A stretch of 64,000 nucleotides of DNA, from positions 496,001 to 560,000 of the forward strand of contig JAQGDQ010000127.1 in NCBI GenBank assembly GCA_030141605.1, given 5' to 3'. The position numbers and the translations under genes are program-made. Shown piece by piece: positions 1 to 12,626 of this stretch. Below the pieces are notes generated by a model that was given only the letters and a program-made list of their open reading frames with translations, searched no databases and was not told where the DNA came from. Within the stretch, counting starts at the first letter, position 1. Each line of letters starts with the position of its first letter. Origin of the DNA: Tubiluchus corallicola. Its lineage: Eukaryota; Priapulida; Priapulimorpha; Priapulimorphida; Tubiluchidae.

Positions 1-1680
1 AGAGATATAAAAGTGTAAACGCGAGGCTAAAAATGTTCATACTGTTTATGCACTGTAACCTTATTTCTTGCATTTAAACAATTTGTAAATGTAGAAGCGT
101 AAATGCAGAAGGTACAGGACAGATATACTTACGAAAAATGAATGTTCTTACTCATTTAACAATTAATATTACACATTATTGATAATTTACATGTATGTTA
201 CATACATGCACATATAAGTAATGTTAAATCAGAAGGCATGCACAGGACCTCCAAACTAGACGTCAAGCATTCAAAACAATTATACTACTGTTACCAAGTA
301 GTAGGTACTAACCGAAAACAAATAAATGATACAGAAATGGTGCATTTCGTTTGTGTGCAGGATGCGGAATGATTAGGTTTCAACGTGCGGTAGTAGCCAG
401 GACGTGCAACAATGTACTAATATTCGTTTGCAAGATTTTTATGCTGTCTAATTCTTTCACTATGGCTTCACGAAACTGTGTATTAGCTCAGACTCCTGTT
501 ACTAATCAAATGTAAAAAAACGTGTTAAATTCAGCTCAAATTAGAAAAGCAACCAATTGCAAACCAGGCAAAAGAAAACTAGACAGTAACCGAAAACTGG
601 GTAAATTAAACCCTCAACAGTGGCATTCAGATCTCTATGCACTAGCAAAAAATGTAAATATTGACAGTTTTGTCAGAAAATCGTGATATAGTATTGAGTC
701 CTGTTAAATGATATAATTTCTATAATTCTGACGCAGCAAAATTGTTGAATAAAAAGCACAAATGCACGAATAAAGTTTGTAATAAAGTCAACCTACTAAA
801 ATGCAGATTAGAGACAAACGGAAATGTCATTTTGCAAGTTAATTTACAACAAGCAACATCTTTGAATTAGGACATTTAGGAAAAGGCTGAACACACCGTA
901 TTGAAAATAAAGCTTTAGTTAAATAAATAACAATAAATGTATATTGACTCACAAAGAATTTGCTTTTATAGCCTATATGTAAATTCACATCTATCAATAA
1001 GGTGTATGCGGGTATCCTAATAAATTGGATCACGCGAAGCGAAGAAATTCAATTGACGGCGACAAAAGGTTTAGTACCTTTGCCGCTGACTATAAAAGGG
1101 TTACGATTCCCAGGCTGGAACGGAGCTTTCATAAAAATGTTGCAAAAACACAGCTACAAAATGTAGGACAAAGTGCGAAACGCTGAGCAGCAAGAGTTAA
1201 TTGGCTGTTTTCCCTGGTAGCCCAGGACCACCAGACTTATTAAACAAGTGTAACATTCGTTCATGCTAGCGTAATCATATTCACGCACAATAAGCTGTGT
1301 AGACAATAGATAATCCAATAATATAAATGTATTTTGTTATAACAGCGAATGTGTACAGTATGCATTAACTCACTGTCGATTCTGAACACCACAAGTTTGC
1401 ATATTTTACAGTACCGTACAATGCAGACTAGCCGTACAAATAGTCAACGATGAGTTATAATCACCAAAAAAATAAAGAAAGAAAGAATTTTAACGAAAAA
1501 TTCAATCTAATATTACAATGATTATTTTCTTTTTTAGCCGGAATATGTATTTTTCATCTGTGGATAAATTATTACATACACTACAATAGCAGTGAGTGCA
1601 TTTTATTTAAACTTTAATTATTTTTACACTTAAGTATGATGTGAAAAATCATTAGTTTTGTCTTCTAAGTATGTAAAGCT
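1..1680. other. AT-rich non-coding DNA
   Basis: No exon, RNA gene or clear repeat is visible on either strand. Frames are short and lack paired splice signals. An isolated donor-like sequence on the minus strand near 132 has stops close upstream in all frames and was not accepted. Confidence 0.5.
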
Positions 1681-1847
1681 ACATTTCAGACATACACGTC
1701 GATTTAAAACGAATTTCTTTTTATATATATCTATATATCTAATACATATATATCTATATATATATATATCTAAGATATATATAGATATATAGATATATAT
1801 ATATAGAAAGAAATTCGTTTTAAAATCAACGTGTATGTCTGAAATGT
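1681..1847. repeat. Foldback / MITE-like inverted repeat
   Basis: The arm at 1681-1720 (starting ACATTTCAGACATACACG) is repeated as its reverse complement at about 1807-1847 with two or three mismatches. The centre is a nearly pure TA-rich palindrome (ATATATCTATATAT type). The whole unit could fold into one long hairpin. A flanking TA on each side is compatible with Tc1/mariner-type insertion but is too short to prove it. No coding capacity. Confidence 0.75.
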
Positions 1848-2950
1848 AAGATATATACATTCTTATATCACGCGTAGTAAGATAAGATCATAAATAAATG
1901 TTTTCCACTTAAAAATCTTTTACTGCTATAAGTTCACTGAGGAAAAACGCATTCTACTCTACATTATAATATACAATGCTATCATGTTCACTTCGGACGC
2001 TGCGTAAGATATCACTAGGTCATATTCAGTGTTTTGTTTATGTTTAAGCTGCGCACACATTTTTACACTGGGCACGTATTTAAGTTAAAATAATGTTGGA
2101 TTACATAATCTTTCCTGTTGCAGTGACTTGACGGTCATTACACATACAGAAGTTCAAATGCAAAATAGGTCACATGAAGGTTAAGCCAACGAAAAGGAAA
2201 CCACACTGCACTTTATTTAAAAAATGGGTAAATATTATAAGCGTATCCAAAAATGTCAATTTGAATTACTTTAACTGTTTCAGAGAGAATATAAAGACAA
2301 AATGTGAGAATTACAACAATATAACCTCACAGGCTCAGCAGACCTAGGCCTACTACTATTATCACTAACTTGCCTCAACTTTTACTTAATCTAAATTGTA
2401 AAAACTAAAGTGACGTTTAATCACTTCGCTCAATGCCCCCGCCCCCATCCCAAAGGCCTGTGAAGAATTTCCTGATTGTACAATGTTTGTGACTTCCATG
2501 GATATCCAGAGCAGCAAGCTAGCAGAAACAAGAAACACAACAAACGCATGTTGTGGAGATGTCCTTAATTAACCCTTGTTGTTATTTGTTGTGTCAAATC
2601 GCAACAAGGCTGAAGTCGAGAATCTGGAGCAAAAGACTGCAAGCAAATAAGTACTTGGATTTACAAAGAGATTTCGAGACGTGCTTAAAAGTTTTCGGCA
2701 ACACGCCCACAAACAAGTAAGCAAATAGGATGAACTGGAACATGGTACATAAACACTACAAGCTGAGAAATCCCTTGCAAATAAACTTTACTTTGCCGGG
2801 GATCTAATTAATCCTTGTACTGTAAAATTCGTCAATTCGAGATTACCGACCTTACAAAACAATTAAAAGACTAATTAACGATCATTAAAATAGGTAATGA
2901 CAAAGTGGAAAGGGCAAAAATGATAGAAGTCCTAAAAGATGTACCACTTT
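1848..2950. other. Non-coding DNA, possible upstream part of a dead LINE
   Basis: No gene is seen. Between about 2600 and 2800 a short plus-strand frame could belong to the same dead retroelement as the reverse transcriptase remnant that follows, but it is too decayed to assign. Confidence 0.35.
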
Positions 2951-3620
2951 ATTAAAAGCGATCGGACACATGTACAGCACAATCTCTTAGTTACAAATGT
3001 GGAGTCAAACAGGGATGTCTGCTTTTATGCATGTACATTAATCCGCTTGTGCGTGCCTTGAAAGATTTGTTGAAGACGGATGGCTGAGAAACTTCCACGA
3101 TCTTATTTACATGGATGATACCACAATTTTCGCTAGTAATCGCTAAAAGTATGTGGACAAACTTGACATACTAATGCATATTTGTTCTGAGTACGTAACA
3201 AATTAAATTTATGGTAATCAATGGAAATGATGCGGACCGACAAGTTCTATGTATAAATGGCTTAACAGTACAAAGTACGTCTCATTATATGTACTCGTTT
3301 AAGTGCTACGATCACTGCAGGCCTGAAGAACAAAACTATGTTTACAAGATACGTAGGTCATAAAGAAGCGCAGGTATTAAAATTTTATGCATTCGTGCAA
3401 AAAGAAAAAAGTTCTTGACTGGGCTCTATTAGCAGGGGGTGTCTACACTGCTGAAGCGTGAAATTCCAGTGTCAATCTTATAATACCACAAATATTTTAC
3501 CTAAAATTAACAAAGTCCTTACTGAGAGTCAGAAAAATCTACTTTAATGATTTGGTAGAGTCCGGCTACCGAAGCTTCAGGGCATGGCTGAAAGTACGAC
3601 AACCCAAATGTGAAAAACCT
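2951..3620 (+). pseudogene. Dead non-LTR retrotransposon reverse transcriptase fragment
   Basis: Plus-strand frames interrupted by stops and frameshifts still carry reverse transcriptase landmarks in the right order. GVKQGC, the motif before the catalytic core, is at 3001-3018. LIYMDDT, the catalytic YxDD box, is at 3102-3122 in a shifted frame. Weaker C-terminal similarity runs to about 3600. YxDD plus GxxQGC is typical of LINE-type reverse transcriptases. The many stops make it an inactive relic. The ends cannot be placed precisely and the clade is not determined. Confidence 0.65.
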
Positions 3621-3752
3621 TGACGACTAATCCGAAAAAGCGTGAACCATTGATGAATGCTTTAACTCTTGCTTTCTCAATGCGCCCTTAGCTTGTCTCG
3701 GTTGAGGCTAGTTAACATCCAGGAATGGGCAAATGCCGAAAGACTTAACCAA

Positions 3753-3859
3753 GGCCCAGTTTCACAGAGCCATCACTAACGTAACGATGTCGTTATTAAT
3801 AGTTAAGTGAATGTAATAACGACGTCGTTAACTTCGCGACGGCTTTGTGAAACCGGCCC
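3753..3859. repeat. Small foldback MITE
   Basis: GGCCCAGTTTCACAGAGCC on the left mirrors GGCTTTGTGAAACCGGCC on the right, and the inner arms (AACGATGTCGTTATTA and TAATAACGACGTCGTT) are also complementary. About 107 bp in all, able to form a near-complete hairpin, with no coding capacity. The terminal GTTTCACA(A/G)AGCC motif is of a type seen in dispersed foldback elements of marine animals. Confidence 0.7.
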
Positions 3860-4344
3860 CTGGCTAATTCGGAAAGAAACAGTAATTCCTTAAAGCGAGT
3901 TACATATTGTCAACTAAATCCCACACTCGAACCACTCCTAATTCCTCAAAAAACCTTCGAATTACGCATTGAATAGATTTCACCCGACTGCGTTTACAAT
4001 CACATCGTCTGAAAATTGAAACAAGACGGTGGAGCCGCTAACCAAAAGAACAAACTTATTCCCATGTGGATCCATACAAACGGAAGATTATACATTAATG
4101 AGCTGTCTTCAAACTAATCACTTGAAAAGACATTTTGATGTAGACTTCGAATCACTAACTTTAATACTCTCTTGCAACAAAGCCTTTAAAATTTGTTTTC
4201 TTTTTTTGAATGTGTTTGAACAGTGAGGTATACATTTAAGTTAAATTTATTTATGTGTGAATTAATAGTTTAATAGTGAAACTGTACCTAATGATAAACG
4301 ATTAATTTCTCAAATAATAATATAAATAAACTCAAGATTACAGG

Positions 4345-4740
4345 GGGTTTGAACACAGGACTATTTCGACACAAACATTTTGGACACAGAACACTTTGCA
4401 CACGTTAGTTATTTAGACACAGGCAGTTGGACACATAAGTCATTTGGACACAAGGTAATTTCACAAATTTGGACACTTAGGTTATTTGGACACGTGGGTT
4501 GTTTGGACACATAGGCCATTTAGACACCAGATGCTTTGCATACATAGAACATTTGGATATTGTGCACTTAGGGCACGTATAGAAGTAAGGTGTAGGTTGA
4601 CCGTTTGCAAACAGATTGGACACAAAGGTAATTTGGAGGTATAGTTTGAACACAATCTATTTGGACGACAAGTCACAATCATTTACATTATGTAATTTTG
4701 GGCACGCAAGTCCCTTACATACAGCTTATTGTGACACGTA
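4345..4740. repeat. Degenerate GGACAC minisatellite
   Basis: A diverged tandem array of a 15-20 bp unit of the form ATTTGGACACATAGGTC. TTTGGACAC or a one-base variant recurs more than ten times with variable spacers. The frame on the minus strand through this stretch is a by-product of the repeat. Confidence 0.75.
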
Positions 4741-6010
4741 AGCATTTTGGAGATACATAAGTGATCTTGAAAGTCGGATGTGACTGATAGGTACGGTGAC
4801 TGTGATAGATACGGCGCGATTTCTTGCTGCACTTTTTTCACGCTAATAAAACTGAGAAACGGTACTGTGTGATAAATCTTTATAGATTAAAATGTTCAGG
4901 TGTTCATTAATAAAATAAATTTTGATAAAACGATAAAACGATATTGGAAGAGAAGTTTTTGCCGGAAGTTTTTTGTTTACAAATTATTAAATGGGCAATA
5001 AAAAAACTTTTTAGTTCGTACACCGCAAGTATCACTATGTACGAATTTCGGCATTCTCGCTATAGTTACAGTCGCTGATAACAGCAAGCACAGCTTCGAC
5101 GATGTGCATGGCTACTCTGATGAGTTATATATGTTTGTAATTACAAAAATATCAGCTTACTTATTCAGTGAAAAAAAATCTACGAAACTACCGAATTCGT
5201 TAGTGTGCGAAGAAAGTTGTAACGTGTTTTGGAAAAGAAACAATGGCAAATGTTTCAAAACATTTTAATGTTTTTTAACACTTTACACACTGTTATTTCA
5301 ATCGATTTGATTACCGACTTTAACTGCTTACAAAAAAGTCAACGTACGTTCCACGCGCCCAGTGAAGAACGTGGCTTCTGCGCCAAAACCAACAAGGAGA
5401 TAAGCGCGTTCTCAACAATTAAATGAAGCCATTAATCACCCAGAATCCTGAACGTTCAATCACCCCGCGTTTACTAAGCTCTTGCTAGACTGTGCTACAC
5501 AGAAGCTTGTTGCAAAGATTCGATACACGTGTGAGCTTCATTTCGTATCTTGTACGACGTTATTTACATGCTTCTCGAAATTTCCCTTCACCTTGCAAAA
5601 TTTCAAGAAAATCTCCAAGACTATCTCAAGACTAATTTTACTTCTTTGACTGATGCAAGTGGTATACTGATTCTAGTAAACTAATAAATCACTTCATGTG
5701 ACCATGCTTGAATTATATGGAAATTCACTTAGTCATTGATAACTGTCTCAATTTAGGTACTCATTTCAACAAGATTCCTTACAAAAGACATTTTACACGC
5801 CTGTACAATGCGTTTCGCAATATTAGTAGTTAGGGCAAATCCTAAAGTAATAGACCTGGGCGTGGGGAGGGTATGCTAAAGTTTTCTCGATTGATTCCTA
5901 CGCAATTTTTCCTGTAGAATCGAACAAGTAAATGGGCCAATTCGTATTCGTATTCATATTTAATGCACAGCCAGTCTTCAAAATGTGTGCAAATTTCGTA
6001 GTCATTTATA
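4741..6010. other. AT-rich non-coding DNA
   Basis: No exon pair, RNA gene or clear repeat is visible. The short plus-strand frame near 5229-5426 lacks splice context and recognisable similarity. Confidence 0.4.
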
Positions 6011-6014
6011 TAGA

Positions 6015-6265
6015 TTCAGTTACCATGGCTCTATATTTAACAAATACCATTACTACGTTTACTCTCTGCAACCGTATCTATAAAGTTGCATAGATTATGA
6101 AAATACCAACAAATGCGGTTTCCAGTAATATAAAATGTTGCCAGAGTGTCCATAAAATCAATTTAAGTCGATGTTTCTTTAATTGTATCTTATGTGTCTC
6201 CCCTAAAAATAAAATAAGCTCAGGGGTGTTTGGTATCTTGTATAATTAATGAACTAAGTTGCATA
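6015..6265 (+). repeat. Inverted duplication, left copy
   Basis: This stretch reappears as its reverse complement at about 7025-7290. The best core is TTTCCAGTAATATAAAATG followed by an almost identical ..GAGTGTCCATAAAATCAAT.., flanked by looser similarity that includes GTTACCATGG on one side and AGCTCAGGG on the other. Identity falls away from the core. It has no coding capacity and is most likely two old copies of one interspersed element in opposite orientation. Confidence 0.7.
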
Positions 6266-7024
6266 TTCTAATGTCGACACAAATTGTATGTGGTGTTTTG
6301 CTTTGCGTATGTCTCACTGTAATGCATGAATCTGATAGCACTTACTATTGTTGCAAAAGCATCAACGTTTTCTGCAAAATTCATTTCTTCTCAGAAAAGT
6401 ATTCTGTATTAATAAAATTTACAGTTATTAAGATAATAACGACTATTCTAATGTACTGCAGCTAAAATGCTTTTAAAAGTACGAGCAAGGCTCTGCTGAG
6501 CTTGCCATCTTTAACATAAAAACGTTTAACGCCCTATATAGTCTCACAATTATTTATTTATTTCAGGAGCATTCACCCTAAAGTTCCTCATCAGGTGAAA
6601 AAATTGCTGATAAAATGTTAAAACAGTGTGTACCAGTCAGTGTGAAAGTAGAACATTAAAAGCAAAAATAGTAGCCAAACAGCATTTATTTAGTTATAAT
6701 ATGCAAATTATCTAATTATAAATACATTTTAAATTCATTCATTACAAAATATACATATACGCTATAGACAAATGTTTTCTGCACACACCCATGCATCATT
6801 TGAAAGCAGTTAAGCTGAAATTAAAGCAAATTATCTTAATCCTGTACTTTTCAATAAATTTTCGTAAGTAAGGCAACATGCACATTTATTTTTTCGAAAA
6901 TATTAATATTATAATATAATATTAATTTTGCAGTAGAAGTTCAGGCTTTGAAATAATAGTAACAGTATCTATTATACTGCATTGAGATGTACCCAAAGCA
7001 AATCCCGACACATAAGGTGTATGC

Positions 7025-7290
7025 GACATATTGTCAAAATAAGCAAACCAGCTCATTAACTACGAAAAAAATAAAATGGCCCTGAGCTTTATGATCTCGG
7101 GGGGAACGCACAAAGTACAATTAAAAAACTGATTTACATTGATTTTATGGACACTCTCGCAACATTTTATATTACTGGAAACTGCATTTGCTGATATTTT
7201 CATAACAAATATATGCAAATTTCTATGTATACGATTGCACAAAGTAAACATACACACGATATTTAATAAATATACCACCATGGTCCATGG
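7025..7290 (-). repeat. Inverted duplication, right copy
   Basis: Reverse-complement partner of the copy at 6015-6265, separated by roughly 0.75 kb. The conserved core on this strand is the complement of TTTCCAGTAATATAAAATG. The two copies could be dispersed repeats in opposite orientation or the long terminal inverted repeats of a single element of about 1.3 kb; no target duplication was recognised to decide. Confidence 0.65.
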
Positions 7291-7632
7291 TAACCAAATA
7301 TATTAATCTTACATAAAAGACAATGAAATTTATATAAATTACGGCCCATATTGTATTTTTCTCAGTTATGCTTTCCTGAGTTCATCAACCTACGTTAAAT
7401 GCTTGACGTCTCGTGATCAATAAAACAGGCTTTTTAAGAATTTGGAATATTTAGGACTAAAAAACAACGTGATCAATTAATAAGCAGCTGTACGTGACAT
7501 GAATAAGCTGCCTGGTTTCATTAACGCCTATAGGTTACACAAAATCATACGCAGGTTCACCGGATTTCCACCCCCATACGATAACGGGTGAATAAACACA
7601 GAAGTCAGTGGGAACTAGAATATGTGATGCAG

Positions 7633-7955
7633 GTGCATGAATTTAGAAGCGATGGAATCATGTGTGCGTCAAAGTCACTCGGAAGTAATTCATTTGTCTA
7701 TAATGCGTGGTTTGAATCGCAACGGTAGTAACATTTTGACCATTTTTTCTAAAAGGCGAAAAAAAGTTGCATAAGCTGTCTTCCCTTTACTTGTGTGAAT
7801 GTAGAAGCGATGGAATAATTCTAATGTATGCAATCTACGGCAGAGTCAAACTCAGAAGTAATTCGTTTGCCTATAATGCGTGGTTTGAATCGTAAGGGTA
7901 GTAGGGATTTTTGTTCATTTGTTTATGAAACACGAAACATAGGCTGTCTTCCTCT
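7633..7955. repeat. Two-copy tandem duplication, about 160 bp unit
   Basis: Copy 1 (about 7633-7793) and copy 2 (about 7794-7955) share GAAGCGATGGAAT, then (C/A)GGAAGTAATTC or a close variant, TATAATGCGTGGTTTGAATCG, and a closing GCTGTCTTCC. Between these blocks they are diverged. No coding capacity. Confidence 0.7.
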
Positions 7956-9709
7956 CAAATCAAATCAGAGTTAATAGGGAAGACAAGGCGGGGAGGTAGA
8001 CCGCAATATGCAATAATACATATGCATCTATACATAATATCACTGTACTGTTCGCAAAATCAAGAGACTAATGCTTACATGTGAATGGGAAAGATTGAAA
8101 CATATTACTTGCTGACATTGCAATCTTCTAGATATAAGATTTGTGGCAAACAGCAGAAAAGACAACCCTCATTCGTTACCACCTTGCTGTAAAAGAGCAA
8201 AGTGACTCATAGCTATAACATTATTATCTTTACTATATATATAGCAGTGAAAACAACTTCAAATCTACCTCTATACTAAAATGGCCAAGCCTAACAAGTC
8301 TGCCTCCACACGAGTTACGCAGTGTTACTTTCACTAAGTGCCCACATCGGATCTGTTCAAACGATTAGGGCATACGATATCCGAAATGTGCCAGTCACTT
8401 TACATGCGATTCATTCTGCGAAGGTGGAACTACCGCAACTCCTTATTAATAAACATATCAATAAAAACTGCTCATGCATAACTTGCGCGTATTTCGCAAC
8501 ATTTGTCGCCCGACGAACGAAAACTGCCGGGTCATTCTAACGTACCGCATCTTCAATGGCACAGCTATCGCATGCACTGTATACAAGCACTTAGCTGCCG
8601 AAAGAGTAAGATGAAGTAAACACAAGAAAAAAAAATTCACATAAAATTAATGTTGAAAATAGCACTAGCAAAAGATAAAAAAGTAACAATACAATTGTAA
8701 AACAAGATAGCAAAAGAGACAACTGTAATAAATCACTAATAACGACAAAGGCAAAAAGACAACAGTAAAAAACAAAGATGAATAAGGCAATGGCTACACA
8801 GCAGAAATAAAAAAAATGGACAAGTTACAGGAAGATAGGTGTACTCCTATTTTTATTCAATGGTTGTCTTGTATACTATTGTCCGAAAGCTCCCCTACCC
8901 TATTACTGGCTTTACGTAATTTAGACTTATTTACCTTTGTCTTTTTTAATGACCCATTTTTACATTTCTTTTTTTTACATAAATCGTATCCTTAACTAAC
9001 TTATCACCATTACGACGGCCTTTTCATCTATTGATTTTTAAACCTTCGTCTTTGTTTTGGATGTCTTTTTTGTTTTCGTCATCATACCCCGTGCATGTAT
9101 TTCGTTATCACAGTACGACTTTAGTACGCATCTAGCGCAATCACAATGAATAATACATGACAAACAGAAAAGTGATTTCTCTAAAAACTTGTTTAAAAGC
9201 GTGCTCATAATCATGTATGGGTCACACATACATTTAGGATATGAATTAGGTATATTCCATGAGTATAGTAACGTACTGGATTTATAATTATAATTAACTT
9301 AGTGCTTCATTGGACCTCGTGGCCCTATGCTTATGTTTCTTGCGACAATACTGGGCATTTACTGACAAAAGCTTGGAGAAAGAAAAGTATAAAAAAACTC
9401 GGCTGATTTGAAAAAAGTCAGCGAGTATAATAACCGCAACAGCAACACGACAATAAAAGAATCTGTTCCATACACACCCGTAACGAAAATTTCTGGTACA
9501 GGCCAAATAACCGAGCCCATACAACCCACACATGAAGCGTAGCTACAACAAAATGAACAAATGCTAATCTACATTATAACCCGAGTAGATTTAATCAACA
9601 AAGAGATATGGCGTAACAAGTTTCTTCGCGTAAAGACAATAGGCGATTAAGTTCATAGCTATTATCGGCGTGTGCTCAATTACAGGGCACACTCAGGAAG
9701 TGAACTCAC
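7956..9709. other. AT-rich non-coding DNA
   Basis: No gene recognised. It would lie in the 3' flank or 3' introns of the minus-strand gene. A-rich runs occur around 8620-8830. Confidence 0.35.
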
Positions 9710-9734
9710 TTTCGTAATCCCATTAGCATAACAG
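9710..9734 (-). CDS. Candidate small exon near the 3' end of the minus-strand gene
   Basis: 25 nt bounded on the minus strand by a strong acceptor (GTTATTTATGTTAG) and a donor GTGAGTTC. If the preceding candidate exon is read in its hydrophobic frame, this exon gives LLC then a stop; in another frame it gives CYANGITK and stays open. The frame is therefore unresolved, and the exon rests on splice signals alone. Confidence 0.3.
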
Positions 9735-10267
9735 CTAACATAAATAACAAACGATATGACGATTAAATGACGCAGCCCTATAATCAAATGGATTAGCCTA
9801 ATTTATACAATTTCAAAAAGTCCCATAGCTAATGATTTTGTATGACAAATACTGTCAAATAATCACTCAAAGGTATTCATAGTATAGTGTAAGCGGGTGT
9901 ATGTCTTTATAATTAACTACATCGCTACTTATTAAGCATTTTGCACCATTAATAATGGTAGTTGTCAATACTGTAAGTTGGCAAAAGAGAACTATAGAGG
10001 ACATCATTATATAAGTTTTCGTGCAGACCTTAAGCATACACAAATTGTATCGCTTTGTTCAAATAGCACAGAGATCAGCTCGCATGTACAGTTTTATCGC
10101 ACATTTTCACACGCTCTAATCTGTTAAGTCAAAGTTCAGTTTGCTAGCTGTTTTTATCCACTCGTTCTTAAAGAAAATGTTCTTTTCCTAAGTAGCACAA
10201 CAATAAACCACTTCAAACGAAAAAGCACAAAGACAACATGCAATAGTGAGGCTAACAGTAAACTTAC

Positions 10268-10309
10268 TGTGAAGTTGCACAGCTCCAAAAACTTGACGGG
10301 AAAATTACA
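10268..10309 (-). CDS. Candidate 42-nt exon of the minus-strand gene
   Basis: Flanked on the minus strand by acceptor GATGTTATTTGTTTAG and consensus donor GTAAGT. Frame 0 reads CNFPVKFLELCNFT with both borders in phase 0, which fits the phase-0 end of the larger exon at 10504-10686. A second frame is also open. Confidence 0.4.
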
Positions 10310-10503
10310 CTAAACAAATAACATCAAATGAGACGCCGCCGCATATAATACAAATCACGTAAAAAGATCATTCAGAGCGGTCTTGAACTATTCAACTTCC
10401 CGGATTGATGGTTCTAAGCAGACTAAATATACCCGCCTGTATACTTTATATTATTTCACTGACACGAAAAAGCAATTTTTAGGTTTAAACAGTGGCAAAG
10501 AAC

Positions 10504-10686
10504 CTGTTTGCAGTCAACGCTGCTTGACAAAAACCCTGTAGCAAAAGCTATATCCAAACTCAAGCCATCTAAAATTCTCTCACGTGGAACTGACCATAAA
10601 TGTCTAGTAAAGAGTATAATAGGAGTTGATAAATCTTGATTACAAATGGATGCCGCTCCACCTTCCGTGCAATGTCTCGCCGCTTC
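10504..10686 (-). CDS. Probable 61-codon exon of the minus-strand gene
   Basis: On the minus strand the acceptor GAGTTTCCTTGTGGCAG precedes a 183-nt open stretch starting EAARHCTEGG, containing LWSVPRERILDGLSLDIAFA and ending VDCKQ. Composition is protein-like. The donor CAG|GTTCTT is weak; if it is not used, the frame runs on to a stop at about 10456. No family recognised. Exons linking it to 17740-17818 were not found, so membership of the same gene is inferred from strand and position. Confidence 0.5.
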
Positions 10687-12272
10687 CTGCCACAAGGAAA
10701 CTCAGTTTATTATCAACAAATGGCAGTCATATATACACAAATTGTGGAAAAAAGCTCAAGATAAAACCCAGAAGCAAAGTAAACATGGCGGGCATTGCTG
10801 TGAAAGCACATTTTTGCTTCAGCATTAGATGCAAGCTTTCGTTTTTCTCGGCAACATTTCACCATCCGGAAATCATCATGTATATTTCAACAAACCAAAG
10901 TTCTAGAAAAATATATACTGAGTATACTCACAAAAGAACAAACATTCCGTGAACGTTGAAAATATGAACCAGATTTCTCTCATCGAAATTTTCAATCAAG
11001 ACACGTGCTGAGTATCAAATACTGCATAGCTGGATATAAATAAGATGCTTAATTCGCCTAAGAAAGCAAACTGGCAAGCATAATATCGTTGTGTAAGCAT
11101 TTGGGTGGAATCTGCCTAATATTAAAATCCTCACAGAAAATTTCCAACAGTCATGAATAAAATAATGACCAAGTTCTGCTCAGTACTTGCTAAACTGTCA
11201 GTCCACAAAAGAGATCACATTTGGAAGTGATTACAGAAGGGCAGTTTAGCATGATAGTGGCAAGTACTCAAAACATGCGTTAAAAAGTGTTAAAGGCAGA
11301 AACGATGAAAATCAAAGCATTCAAAAAGCAGCACCACAGAACAAACACTCGAAAGACGAGGAAAATCTTGATAAAACTTACGAACTGTAGACGTGTGCTT
11401 CAAAGCGATTGCCACTCTAACTAAGCCATTCGAAGTATTTTCTCGAACTTTTCTTTTCACTTTCGAGTTTCACTTCGCAAACTATTACAAGACTGATGTT
11501 GGAGCCACCGAGAAAGTATATGGGAAAACTACACCGTTCAACTAAAAGCCAACCCAATTATGTTAGCGCGCAAGCATGACCTGGTGTAAACATACCGAAA
11601 GATTCTCAATTGACTTTTGTTATTCTATTTCGAAGAGAATCAACATTTCTACATACATTTCTCACTGGATGGTTGTTTTTCTTAGCGACAAAGCCAAAAC
11701 TCAGTCCGCATTTACACGCAGACTGGGCCAATAGAATCCTAACGATTCAAAGATATTTTCCTGGTTTCATTCTAAACCGTGCCTTTATTCACCAAGTTCA
11801 CGACTCACCCATCAAGTGCCACTAATTCCCAATATTTGCATTTGTTGAATATTTTTGTTTTGGCTACATTACAAGTTTTTGTGTTTTTAGGACGTAAACT
11901 AAAGCTTGCGAAGTTAAACATCGTAAGCTTAATTACATTGCTTATGCATATAATTGTAACAAGGCTGCCCAGTGCCCGCAGGATTTAGAAAAATTAAAAG
12001 TTTGATATGTCTCCCATACACGTGGTTTTAAATGCTTATATATAATACGCATATATCAGTCATGCTCATTACCGCCTATTTGTTTCTGAATGCAGATTAA
12101 TTATTAAGTAAGCGTATGCACCTGGCGAACTAGTCGACCACTCAATTGCTTCATCTGCAAATAAAATGTAACAGCTCCTACTTGGAGGACAAAAAATTTA
12201 TTGCCAGTATTTTGTTATACAACTTAAAGTCAACTCATGTTACAAGAGATCATAATTTGCCTGATGTTCTGA

Positions 12273-12302
12273 TTCTCATCAGAACAAGCTGTCTGATGAG
12301 AA
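12273..12302. other. Perfect 11-bp hairpin
   Basis: TTCTCATCAGA at 12273-12283 and TCTGATGAGAA at 12292-12302 are exact complements with an 8-nt loop. The left arm also overlaps a competing palindrome, GTTCTGAT/ATCAGAAC. No gene context or downstream signal gives it a function. Confidence 0.45.
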
Positions 12303-12626
12303 TAAAGCGCCACAGAGTAGGAGGCGCCGCAATGTGTGTTTATTTCAGACAGTGCGCAGAATGTTATTAAAATAATGATATAACGCGGGAATACTTATTA
12401 TGCTAACACAATGAATATTCTTTCAGACAGCAACAAACCAAAAAAGTGTTTCAAATTTAAACTATTTAAGAAAGTAATCATTGACATTTGAAACGCAAAA
12501 GGACGGGGGTGTTTTTAAATACGAACATTTTATAATAAAAAATATTGACACTTATGACAGAAGGGCAAACAAGTCTCAAACAGCATCATCAGATAGGCTA
12601 TGTACGTGAAGTCCAAAAACGATTAA

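Noticed and set aside
1630-1860. 76-codon minus-strand frame rich in Y/I/S
   Set aside because: It is a translation of the TA-rich foldback element.
11380-11480. Open minus-strand stretch ending at a good donor (GTAAGT)
   Set aside because: The upstream side is purine-rich with no credible acceptor in the required phase.
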